In this document: in pieces, positions 12,544 to 22,790 of the stretch
Numbering within the stretch: the stretch's first letter is position 1
How the letters are laid out: the number at the start of each line of letters is the position of its first letter
Source: Sipunculus nudus
Taxonomy: Eukaryota > Annelida > Sipuncula > Golfingiida > Sipunculidae
NCBI GenBank assembly: GCA_026874595.1
Contig: CM049314.1
Coordinates: forward strand, 4,996,229 to 5,060,228
DNA: 64,000 nt
Reading direction: 5' to 3'
The notes under the pieces: model-generated
What the model was told of the DNA's origin: nothing
Database searches by the model: none
What the model saw: the letters and a program-made list of their open reading frames with translations, nothing else
Made by a program: the position numbers and the translations under genes

Positions 12544-15500
12544 CTACTTTATCTGATGGTGCAGCTCCTCTTGATTGTCATACAATACAAAAGTGTAAAC
12601 ATTTGCTGGTGGTTCTGACAATCCACATAATTGTGTTTGATGCAACACATCTGCACTGCTTCCTTCGTCATGTGAATTCCCTTGGTTGTCTGTGGTCAGT
12701 TCTAACCTCTTTATCTCATGCGCCGATGCCTCACTGGTTTCCATTATGACGTGACCATTATCAGACCGCAGAATATATACCTCTCTGGGTCTATCACTGA
12801 CCACAACAGGACCCGCTTGTTTCACCAAACTGCTAGGGACCTGGAGTAAAATGTTTGAAGTATCCCTGTTATGTACTCCAAAACTGTAATTCTGAATTCC
12901 TTTATCCTCTTTCACGTCAGAACGGATTACGTTCACGGCTTGTCTGGGAGAATTGTCTATAAATGTGTATGTTTCTATGACAAATTCTGGCCCAAATACA
13001 TCTGACAATGCTAATGTATTCCCAGCATCCTCCACTGACCCTTTCGTCGCTGACTCTGTCTGCTCAGTTTCAACTGGTATCATAATCCTTTGCTGCTTGG
13101 GTTCATCTTGTGCTGCCTTTGTTGCTGCTGGTTCAAGAGAGGTCTCTTTTCGTGGCAATATTTCGTCACACTTGGGACTCCTATTTACGTAATTTTGCTC
13201 AAGGACGTGTTGTGTACTGACACTATTTTTGTTTGGAATCTCAGGAACTTTTCCATCGGAGATAGACGATTCTACTGAAGGACCAGTCCCCTGCAACGTG
13301 CTTGTGTCGCATAAGTCTTCATACTCGGTGACAACATGGATCAATGACCCAGAAGGAGTCTCTGAACCAGTTTTAAGGCCGATATCTAAGTCGTCATTTT
13401 CGTCAGTATTTATAATTTCCTTATAAGGGAGTTCCACACGCCTGAGTAGGACAACCTTACTCCCAATTTTACCTGAACCAACCTTCTGTCCGTTTGATTT
13501 ACAAATCGAATCGATAGCATCAATAATAGGCCCAGGACCTTTTTGGTTCATCTGAGCATCACTTTGTAACTCCTTTGCATATTTTTTGGGCAGGTTGTTT
13601 CCCAGGTCTGCTTTGTCTTTCTTCAGCGAGCGTATTAAACATCTTTTAACATGCACGTTCATATTACTGGACTGAGTGAAACATTTCCCACATAGATGAC
13701 ACTTAAATGGGAACTCCCGTGTATGTATTCGTTCATGATCCTTCAGGTTATTTTTCTGTGCAAAACTTTTCTCGCAGTACTGACACTGGAATGGCCTCTG
13801 ACCCGTATGGACCATCATATGCCTTTTTAGCAGGTTATTCCTAAACAATTTTCCACACACAGGGCATGTCTGATGCTTATGCACATTATTGTCATGCATA
13901 CGTATGTGAACCCGAAGGGTTTTTATATTTGGTACCAATTTGCTGCACTTCGGGCATGTCAATTCTTTATCAGCTTTCAATTGATTCTTTATCACTTTTT
14001 CACGTTCCGTCATAATATGATGCTTGAAGCATGTATTGTATTTGAACTTTGCATTGCAATAGTTGCATGTTTTTATTTTAATATCGGAACTGTCCTTTTC
14101 TAGCTTATCTTTTTCTTCTTTAATCTTGCTGTGATGGTATCCCAGAGCTATTCTCTGGCAGAAGATGGCATCACATTCGTCACACATGTATCCCTCCTCT
14201 CTATGTAAACGTAAATGTGTTTTCATGTTTCCTTTTTGGGAAAATTTCCTTCCACATTCTGGGCAAGGATAAGCTGTAATAGTTCCATTGATCTTTCCAT
14301 GAGTTTTCTTATGATTCCGTAATGATCCGATTGAAGTAAATCCCTTTCCACAAACATCACACAAATGATCTCTAGTCATATTGTCAGTGCATTGGTGTCT
14401 ACTCCGATCAAGCATAGCTTCATAAATTACCTTTTTCTTGCACAAGGAACAACGATGGCCGCTTTCAGCACGATGTTGGCTGTAGTGATCTACCATATTA
14501 TCCCAACAGCTCAGTTCTTTTGAGCAAACTTTACATATAAAATTCCCATTCTGTCCAGAATGCATTATTTTGAAACGTTTTGCACAGGTTTTAAAATGTT
14601 CTAACATGTCAGAGACGTGAATCATTTTAACACACAAAGGGCAGAGTGAAAATTTTGTTTCTGGTTTAACTGAACGCTTTCGCAATTTACTAACTGCTTT
14701 TGACTCAGTAATGATTTTATTCCGTGAAGATTTGTCTGACACTGGCCTATTTTTCGACGTGGATTGTTGTTTACCGGAGGTTGCTTTGAGGGTGTAGTGA
14801 GCACTTGCAGACTCTGTTTTTGTCTCTTTTATACCCTTATCATGCTTTACATGTTTTATTGACTTTTGTTTGGGTGTTCTCTCAGAATTATTTTGAACGT
14901 CTGATGGTGTGGAGTTCTTTGTCCTTCTTGGCTTTTTAATCAAACTCGCCCAAAGTGGATGATTTTCAGTTTTCTTCCTAGCAGACCTTCTTACCGGTTC
15001 CAAAGAATCTGATGGGGTTTTCAATCCTTTTATAATTTTATCAGGACATGGACTTTTAATATCTCTAATACACCCCTCTGGTTTCTCCAGATAGACACTG
15101 TCAACACTGTATGCTTTATAGTCTTCTAGTTCTCTTGGTCCTGAAGAATTCCCCTTGTATTTAGGGGTGCTGTAATCATGATCCCCATTGATACCTTTCC
15201 TGTCATGACCCTCTTCAAAACCTCTCGTGTTCACAGCAGTTTCTGTACCCTTTTTCTTTCTTTTACTCTTGACAGCATCTATAGATTTGAAGAGAGTGTT
15301 TTCATAACTGAAACAAATCTTACCATTCGAATCACTATTTTGATTCAAATGACTCAGTCTCGGATAACTGCATGTATTTACTCCTGTAATGATGGGCTGA
15401 GTACCGTCGGAGTCAGGATCTTGCATTTGAATATCCTCATCATCCCTACTTTGGGCAGCATCACCTGAATCACAGACTGTGTACTTTATACCGTCAGTAA

Positions 15501-15546
15501 CGATTACAACCTCATTCAGAATGGTATCGTTACAAGATTCTGTCAT
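12544..15546 (-). CDS. C2H2-type zinc-finger protein, 1000 residues, single coding exon
   Basis: A probable nuclear DNA-binding protein. Residues 1-300 are polar and probably disordered, with basic clusters RRSARKK (186-192) and KKPRRTK (204-210) that could act as nuclear localisation signals. A block of about eleven fingers spans 302-636: canonical C2H2 fingers start at Cys338, 396, 428, 531, 561 and 588; C2HC-like fingers start at 302, 366 and 616; those at 455 and 494 lack a properly spaced last ligand. Only one TGQRP linker is present (581-585), so the fingers are less regular than in KRAB-type arrays. Residues 640-1000 are acidic and low-complexity without a recognised domain. ATG at 15546 is chosen because an in-frame TAA lies four codons upstream. 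I cannot assign an orthologue. The repeat ending at 12505 lies about 40 bp beyond the stop. Confidence 0.9.
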   Translation of the reverse strand: MTESCNDTILNEVVIVTDGIKYTVCDSGDAAQSRDDEDIQMQDPDSDGTQPIITGVNTCSYPRLSHLNQNSDSNGKICFSYENTLFKSIDAVKSKRKKKGTETAVNTRGFEEGHDRKGINGDHDYSTPKYKGNSSGPRELEDYKAYSVDSVYLEKPEGCIRDIKSPCPDKIIKGLKTPSDSLEPVRRSARKKTENHPLWASLIKKPRRTKNSTPSDVQNNSERTPKQKSIKHVKHDKGIKETKTESASAHYTLKATSGKQQSTSKNRPVSDKSSRNKIITESKAVSKLRKRSVKPETKFSLCPLCVKMIHVSDMLEHFKTCAKRFKIMHSGQNGNFICKVCSKELSCWDNMVDHYSQHRAESGHRCSLCKKKVIYEAMLDRSRHQCTDNMTRDHLCDVCGKGFTSIGSLRNHKKTHGKINGTITAYPCPECGRKFSQKGNMKTHLRLHREEGYMCDECDAIFCQRIALGYHHSKIKEEKDKLEKDSSDIKIKTCNYCNAKFKYNTCFKHHIMTEREKVIKNQLKADKELTCPKCSKLVPNIKTLRVHIRMHDNNVHKHQTCPVCGKLFRNNLLKRHMMVHTGQRPFQCQYCEKSFAQKNNLKDHERIHTREFPFKCHLCGKCFTQSSNMNVHVKRCLIRSLKKDKADLGNNLPKKYAKELQSDAQMNQKGPGPIIDAIDSICKSNGQKVGSGKIGSKVVLLRRVELPYKEIINTDENDDLDIGLKTGSETPSGSLIHVVTEYEDLCDTSTLQGTGPSVESSISDGKVPEIPNKNSVSTQHVLEQNYVNRSPKCDEILPRKETSLEPAATKAAQDEPKQQRIMIPVETEQTESATKGSVEDAGNTLALSDVFGPEFVIETYTFIDNSPRQAVNVIRSDVKEDKGIQNYSFGVHNRDTSNILLQVPSSLVKQAGPVVVSDRPREVYILRSDNGHVIMETSEASAHEIKRLELTTDNQGNSHDEGSSADVLHQTQLCGLSEPPANVYTFVLYDNQEELHHQIK

Positions 15547-15588
15547 ACTGCAGGCACTTTACTGAATGTCTGATGAGAAGATTAACAC
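15547..15588 (-). other. 5' UTR portion of the zinc-finger exon with splice acceptor
   Basis: Read on the minus strand, a pyrimidine tract and CAG (CTTTCTTTTGCAG) end at 15589. The exon would then run from 15588 through an in-frame TAA to the ATG at 15546. This implies at least one upstream noncoding exon. A candidate with a good donor lies near 26.35 kb. Confidence 0.5.
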
Positions 15589-15854
15589 CTGCAAAAGAAA
15601 GACATAATATATTTAAACCACAGAATACCAAAATAACGAGTGATACATGAATATGACACTCAGCTGACTAGCATAATATTTTGACTTAATGTTTACAACT
15701 CTTAGTTACTTTATGTGAACAAGTGGCCCATGGGCCATGACGCTCTGCTGAATTCCAGAAGCCTTGAACAATGGGTAAAATGACACCCAGAGTGCTCAAA
15801 ATCATTCATTTTGCCAATAGACCTTAGATATAGGTTACAGTGGCCTTATTCTAC

Positions 15855-16218
15855 ATCCAGCTGTACATCCTCCCTGAAAATCACGTATGCGGATTCTAGG
15901 CCAAATGGAAACAATTTGTGCCCAAATTGTGCTTAAAAATCATGTTTTCTCCCCTAATTCGCAAACTATAGGTCACCATGACTTAATTTCTGGTTTCCAG
16001 GGAGATTTGTCTTCGACTTCCCTGTATCTTAAGTTAGAAGTTTCTATGTTTTACAGTAACGGTTTGTGCCCTATAAACTGCCACACTGCTTCATTTGAAG
16101 TTATCAAAAAGAGAGAGAAAAATATAAAAAAAAATCTGAAAATAAGTCTACAGGAACAGATGAAACACTCTGTGATCAATGTGCATGACTTTCAGTCAGC
16201 TGAGCTAAAAACAACATA
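15855..16218 (-). repeat. Single-unit copy of the 145-bp tandem family
   Basis: On the minus strand the left end is TTAGCTCAGCTGACTGAAAG, followed by a unit with GTGACCTATAG-like and CTGGAAACC-like phrases. The tandem array at 54995-55800 and the copy at 18598-18812 share this head and unit. It is a non-autonomous repeat without coding sequence. Confidence 0.45.
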
Positions 16219-16239
16219 ATATTGGTCATCTTTTGATGA

Positions 16240-17769
16240 TGATTGGGGAACAAGTTTGTCACTGACCTTTTACATTAATTTTATCATCCATAGTCAGATA
16301 ATTGAGTAAGAACTCTAAACAGTCACCTGAATGCCAGGTAGTCTTAAACAAGTGACCTATGCGTCATGACGCTCAGCTGCCAATCATAACCTGCGACATC
16401 ATGGGCTGCAATTCACAACTCCAAGTCAAATTGTTGAAGAACCTATATGCCAATTTTGTTGAAAATGTCTAGGTTGACATAAATGTTGATGGTTGATTCA
16501 CAACTTCCAGTCAAATTGTTGAAAATCAAATATGCCAATTTTGTTGAAACTGTCTACGTTGACATAAATATATATCACAGATGTCTGAAAATATGTTAAA
16601 ACAAAGTGAATTGATGATCTGAGGCAAAATGTATGGTTATTGAGCTATCAGGAAATAATCCCACAGCTTGCTTGATACTTGTCAGTCTCAAAAGGAATAG
16701 CACAGAGGCTAAATATAAGATCAAAATATATAGCAAAAAATCAAGGATATCCATGCAAGAATTATTGTGAAATGGGTGAAATGGGTATTTTACTCAATAA
16801 AAGCCAACTGTACTGAGCTTGCATAAATGATGGTCATATTTATTAAGAAATCTTTGACCCAATGCAAGATTACATTAATATACGTCCCACTGCATTCACT
16901 TTAATAGTTCTTGAGATAATATGTTCTAAAGGACTTTAAAGATGGCTTCCTGATGGCCATATTGGATATGTGACAGGTCAGAAATTGAACAACAAACATC
17001 CTCTAAAAGGGACGAAACATTAAAAAATAATCACAGAAACTGCACAGGCAAAAGGATTTCTAAGCTGGCTACCTGGAAGACAAATTGGATTTCTGACATG
17101 TCGGACATTTGATATCACGCATCCTCCAATAAGAGACCAAAATTATGGCAATTGTTCCAAAGAATGTTACGGTTATGAATGTCCAAAACAATTCAAAAGG
17201 CATGATCAGGTTGGGGAGCTCTCATATCAAATTTATTGACATGCTAATGTAAAAAGTGTAAGTCCAATATTTTCTAATTATCACTTTGCTTTTCAATGGG
17301 GTCAGCAGGATAGGTAAACTGCAAAACCTGAAAGAAAAGAAATGCAGAAAGCATCACTAAGAGCTTGTAATCAAATAATGCCATCCTAAATCCAGGTACA
17401 GACCCACATATTATCAGAACAAACAGTTGCTGGTATATCTGATGATTTGTTTAATAATATTCAGATATCTAGAAAACTAAGTTTATTGCTGTGGTTCCAT
17501 GAAATAAACTGCAAAATGTTCACATCATCTTATAAATCAGTAGCTAAACCTTAACACTTTACTCTCATAGTCTTTAAGCCTGGCCAAAGCATTCTGGCAC
17601 CAGTGGTTTTGTTATGCAATAATGATATGTCCTTATCACTCCATGTGCTGATACAAAAGGAAGTCATATATCACAAGTGTCACTGACAATTATGGGCACA
17701 CAGTGAGATGTACCAGTTGGAGTGTAATGGTTATACATATATATACAAGAAAAATAGAGATGGTCTACA
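16240..17769. other. Gene-free stretch, probable intron of the zinc-finger gene
   Basis: No exon is supportable. It contains the diverged dispersed repeat at 16349-16380 and a tandem duplication at 16411-16572. Confidence 0.45.
16411..16572 (+). repeat. Tandem duplication, about 80 bp x 2
   Basis: The phrases TATGCCAATTTTGTTGAAA and GTTGACATAAAT each occur twice in the same order, with a few substitutions and a small length difference between copies. Confidence 0.7.
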
Positions 17770-19775
17770 AAGTAAGTTTTTATTGTGAACATCCCTGACC
17801 TATGACCTTGGCCTTTTGCCCACATATCAGTTGGATTCTTTTAAGAGTGATATGTAACTACTAACCACTTAAAACTGGAGTAATCACTTGGCAACCAATA
17901 TAAGAATAACTTTGACCTGCAACCTTTAACCTTCAAGGAAAAAGACCCATAAATATGTTTGAATCAAATTGAGTGATGCATAGATGAGGCATATGTGAAA
18001 GAATGAAGGTTTGGGATAAACAGTTAAGCTTGAATATGTTCACAAGAATTTTGAACAATTGAGTATTGTGACCTTGACCTCTGACCTTTTGAACATAACA
18101 TCAATAGGGTTCTTCCACTATTGGTAGGTTAGCCATATATGACAGATGGAAAATATAGGTTGAAAAGTTTGCCTTAAAATGACTCCATGCAAGAAGTGGG
18201 TGCTGTGAATTTGACCTTTGACCTCAAAATCAACAGGTCTTTTTTCCCTGTTGGCAGAGAAGCGATATGTCAGTGCTGGAGGGTTTGGAATGAAAATTCT
18301 AGCTTGAAATGTGTCCACAACCTTTTTAAAGAAGTGGATCCTGTGACCTTGACCTTTGACCTTGTGACCTCAAAAACTATAGATTCTTCTCCCACTTGGT
18401 AGGTGAGCCATATGTGAAAGATCAAAGGATTGGGATGAAAGGTTTGGCTAAAAATGCATCCACAAGCTTTTCAAAGAAGTGGGTCCTGTGACCTTGAACT
18501 TTGACCTTGTGACCTCAAAATAATAATGATTCTTCTCCTGTTGGTAGGTGAGCTGTCAGTGAAAGATGGAAGGTTTGGGATGAAAATTTTGGCTATTAAT
18601 ATTGATTCTGGGGGGTGCAAAAAAAACCCGTAACTCGGAGAATATAGGTCGCAGTGACATAATACAGGTTTGCAGGGAGATCTTCTAGAACCTCTAAGAC
18701 TTCAAAGGGTTCATGATCCTAGCCCTTAAGGTTACGATTTGTGCCCTGCTAACGGCCAGACACATCGCAATAAACACAGCATGACTAAAAGTCAGCTGAG
18801 CTAAAAATCCATCTTGATCAAATGTTTAAAATTATGAAAAAATTGGGTGGCACTGCTAGTCTCTTACAACATATTAAGCTTTCGAAAATGAACAAGGGCA
18901 CTGCAAAGCGGAGCATTCACTCGCACAGGGCATAATAAGAATGGGTGTATTACATGGTGTGAACATGAGGAGGGCAGCTCTCTGGCCTCGGCCTTTGCTC
19001 CTGTGACCTAAACCTCAATAGGGTTCTTCATCCATGGGTGGTTGAGCCATATGAGCAAGATGACAGTGACTGGTTTTGGCCAAACCGTTTGACCTTAAAT
19101 GGGTGCACAAGCTTTTTCAAGAAGGGGGCCCTGTGGCCATGACCTTTGACTGCATGACCTTAAAATAAATTGGGTTCTTCATACATGGGTGGGTGAGTTA
19201 ATTACAAGATAAAAGGTTTTGGTCAAATCGTTTTGCTTTAAATGGGTCCACAAGCTTTTTCAAGAAGTGGGCCCTGTGGCCTTGACCTTTGACCCCATCA
19301 CTTCAAAATCGATAGGGGTCTTCATCCATTGGTTGGTGAGCCATATGTGCAAGATGAAAGGTTTCGGTCAAACAATTTGACTTCAAATTGGTCCACAAGC
19401 TTTTTCCACAAGTTGGCCCTGTCACCAAGACTTTTGACCCTGTGACCTCAAAATCAATAGGGTTCTTTATCCATTGGTGGGTGAGCCATATTGCAAGATG
19501 AAAGGTTTTGGTCTATTGGTTTGGCTTAAGATGGGTCCACAAGCTTTTTCAAGAAGTGGGCCCTGTGGCTGTGACCTTTACCCCTGTGAACTTAAAACTG
19601 ATAGGGTTTTTCATCTATGGGTGGGTCAGCCATATGTGCAAGATGAAAAGTTTTGGTAAAATGGTTTGGGCTGAAATTGATCCACAAGCAAATTCCGGAA
19701 GGACAGATGTATGGACGCACAGAGGCATTACTATATACCCTTCGCAACTTTGTTGTGAGGGGATAATAATACGAG
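17770..19775 (+). mobile_element. Tandem-core element rich in TGACCTTTGACCT sites
   Basis: About ten diverged units of roughly 145 bp follow one another. Each has a gtgaccttgacctttgacc-like segment, GGGTTCTTC, GAGCCATATGTG and CACAAGCTTTTTC phrases. TGACCTTTGACCT, the complement of the AGGTCAAAGGTCA direct repeat (DR1), is exact near 18211 and 18350 and degenerate elsewhere. The right end carries CTTCGCAACTTTGTTGTGAG (a terminal hairpin, one mismatch or more) and pyrimidine/purine GGAAGGAC runs, as in pearl/Helentron elements. It has no open frame and is interrupted at 18598-18960. Confidence 0.6.
18598..18960 (-). mobile_element. Insertion inside the TGACCTTTGACCT element
   Basis: The tandem phase of the surrounding element breaks here. 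The inserted segment carries a minus-strand copy of the family also seen at 15855-16218, ending at 18812 with TTTTAGCTCAGCTGACTTTT on the minus strand. A second piece begins with ACAAGGGCACTGCAAAGCGG. It therefore looks composite. Confidence 0.45.
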
Positions 19776-20712
19776 TATATTTTTGGGCAATCCACAACTT
19801 AATTATCAAGAAACTGAAACTTTGTGAATGTTACGAAAGAAAATTTATTATAGTGACATTTCCCATCTGTTGCTAATTTTGTTAAATATTTCAATGTTGT
19901 CCAGGTGTGAAATTAGTTTAATTATCTTAAGTCAGGTAGGCCTATATGAGAGCAGAGTTAAAACAGTCACATGAATGCTAGTGACACAAAGGTGGGGTTG
20001 GGGAGTTATAGACTGACCTGCAATGCTATTTCAAAACTCTATAAACATTATCTGCCTGTCTCAACATAGACATAAATTTTAGAGCTAATTTGTGAGAGTA
20101 CATTAAGGCTCTACAAACATCCTAAATTACTATTAGATACTTGGTCATCTGATGAACCATTAATAATATTTGCCTCTGTCTGAATATCAGGACTCTAACA
20201 TCGTGATACTTATAGATCAAAATATTTTTCACTCTGTGAACTTTTAATTAAAGTTTAATTACCACTCTATAACATTCACTAAAATTTATCACTCTAGCTT
20301 CAATTTTCATGTAAATATATTTTTTTCATAAAAATATTTTAGGAAGAATTTGAAACCATATTTATTTTCAGAATAGACACCACTAAGTCACTTGCCATGA
20401 AGAACAGTTTTCAACACATTACCTACGGTTGCACATACAGGAATACATGCCATTTACTGTTCGAATAAAAAAAGTTAAAACACACACACTCATGTAAAGA
20501 CAATATAATAACTCACTGAAAAAAAATGAATATATAAAATTAGCCATAAGAATGGTTGATACACTAAATCTAAATACATGTCGTTAAAATTCATCAAAAC
20601 AGTGAATAAATTTTAAAATACTGATCTTAATACCTAGGTGAGGCACTTGCAGCAACATGAATGAGGATTGTCACTAATGAACCTATTAACATGTCATTTA
20701 TTTCATCAAAAA

Positions 20713-20878
20713 TTTACAGGAATGATGTCACACTTTCAGTCAGATGAGCCAATACATGTTTGAAGTCAATCACCTGTGAGCATCAAACGTTTACAGGAAT
20801 GATGTCACACTGGTCTAATTACACAAGAACTTTCAGTCAGATGAGCCAATACATGTTTGAAGTCAATCACCTGTGAGA
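20713..20878 (+). repeat. Recent tandem duplication with a 20-bp length difference
   Basis: TTTACAGGAATGATGTCACAC is followed by ttcagtcagatgagccaata and AGTCAATCACCTGTGAG in both copies with almost no change. The second copy has an extra tggtctaattacacaagaac between the two blocks. The near-identity implies a young event. Confidence 0.8.
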
Positions 20879-21182
20879 ATCTGTTCAACAAAATTCTTAC
20901 AAATTTAGATGAAGTACAGACTCAGAGCTTAGTTCTTGTTTTGACAACCAGATGGCTCTACTGCTTCACTTATTTTTTGTCAGCAGGGAGCTGTAACATA
21001 GGGGAAGGGGAAACATTAATTATCATGAAGTTTATTGTATTGTTGTATGTATACCTATTTTTGACTAATAAAAAATGTACACTGCATTATCAGCAACAAA
21101 GTTTTAATCTTTCAATTTTAATTTGTTTCTCTCTGAATTGTTTTGTTTTATATCATTTGAAATTAAGAGGTGTGTGTGGGAT

Positions 21183-21198
21183 GGGGGGGGGGGGGGGG
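21183..21198 (+). repeat. Poly-G tract
   Basis: An uninterrupted run of about 16 G within a G-rich segment. The length is likely to be unreliable in the assembly. Confidence 0.8.
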
Positions 21199-22224
21199 AG
21201 CATAGACCACTGATACACTTTATAAGTTATCAGACCTAAAAGGAAAATTGCATTTATTAGAAAAAGTCAAATGAAATGCAACTGAATTGGAACTGATAAC
21301 AGGGGGCTATAGATAACTGAAGTGAACTGATAAACAACTGCCCCGGGTGTCACAGTTACCTAAGGATTACATGTGAAGGTCAGCTGTGTAATACAAATGT
21401 ATGACAAAAGTAGGACAGGGAAGAGTCTAACACTTACCATGATAATTAGCTTAAATGCTGTTTAAAGGGTCCTATGCACACACTATACACATGAAGTATA
21501 GGGTATACTCCTTAAAATATCATTATACCTGCAAATATTCATTCTAAACCCTGTACTTACTCCTGTACACAAGCAGAAATAAACTTTAACCAGGCCGAAT
21601 CAGTGGACCAAAAGTAAAAAGTGTGCATGCCACCTGGTAGCCATACCATGTAACATAACAAATCAAGATTTGTTAAACCTTCCAATCTCTTGTTTCATCT
21701 AACTGTTTGGGGAACTGTTGCACATGTGAGAGATCAGACATCTGGTCACACAGACTGACAGTCTTCTTGGTAGACAGACAAACAAGAATTGTGCTTGCTC
21801 CCACACTGAACCAGGTAAAACATGTTAGCTACAGAGTAAGTCCTTGTGCCAGGATGGTCTTGCTGGGAAACATTTGTACTCAGTCAAAAGGACTACTAGC
21901 ATGAGATGATACAAATATTTTTGCAGATTTTTTAGCACAATTTATCATTATCACTCTCTTTTATATATCACAGTATTACCATACTAAGCAGTGAACATGC
22001 TAACAATCTAAAAGTTTTTTGTGAACTTTGTGAATTGAGAATTATGTTTTATATTTAAATTAATGTTCTTCATACCCAAAGAATTGGAATTTTTTCCCAG
22101 CAATTGGAAATATAGTTTCATAAAAATATTTGAACTGACTTAAAATTGAATGGAAATTTCAAATACATGTAGAACATTCACATTAAAATATTTCAGCAGT
22201 AAATGACACCAGTGTTGTAGTCAA

Positions 22225-22790
22225 ATCCACACCATCTGAGCAAAGATAGTATAGAGCAATATGGCCAAGGGCAAGTCTGAGTCCTCACCACTCAAGTCCA
22301 AGTCTGAAACTTTTCAGTCCCCAAATCCCAACCTCTCAAGTTCACTATTACTGGGTCCAAGTTCCATAGAAATATCTTTAAAAAAGCAATTTAAAACTGA
22401 AATATTTGTTTATTGTTCATATGTGTAAGATAGTTTACATGTTTTTTTTTCAATTAAATGTTTAATTACATTTTATAACAATACAGTGGTGAGAAAATGC
22501 TTGGCATTTAGTCTTTTATTTTCATATACTAATATTCTACTGATAATCTGCATGTTTAAATCTCTATAGTGTATTTCCAATCTGAATGGGTGACACAATG
22601 TGACAGATTTTTCTTCTCTGATGGACACAAGATGGATTTGGCCTGATTTTCTGAGTTTTGACATCCGAGTCCAAGTAAAAGTCTAAGTCCAGGACTATCA
22701 AGTCCAAGTTGCAGTCTGAGTCTCTGACAGAGTGGACTCAAGTCCAGACTCAAGTCCAAGTCTGGACTTGAGCCCTAGATCACTGAATGG
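22225..22790 (+). repeat. AAGTCC/GAGTCC hexamer-rich element
   Basis: Two blocks (about 22275-22360 and 22660-22790) are built from irregular CAAGTCC and GAGTCC hexamers, with AT-rich sequence between. The right block contains GACTCAAGTCC and its complement GGACTTGAG, so it can fold. The borders are by eye. It is probably a degenerate mobile repeat. Confidence 0.45.

Larger units (their letters stand above)
19776..22224. other. Gene-free stretch, probable intron
   Basis: No exon is supportable. It contains a recent tandem duplication at 20713-20878 and a G-run at 21183-21198. An open frame at 20857-21213 is low-complexity and has no recognisable domain. Confidence 0.45.

Noticed and set aside
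12953-15468. Several short frames opposite or inside the zinc-finger gene
   Set aside because: The minus-strand 1000-codon frame with ordered zinc ligands explains the region.
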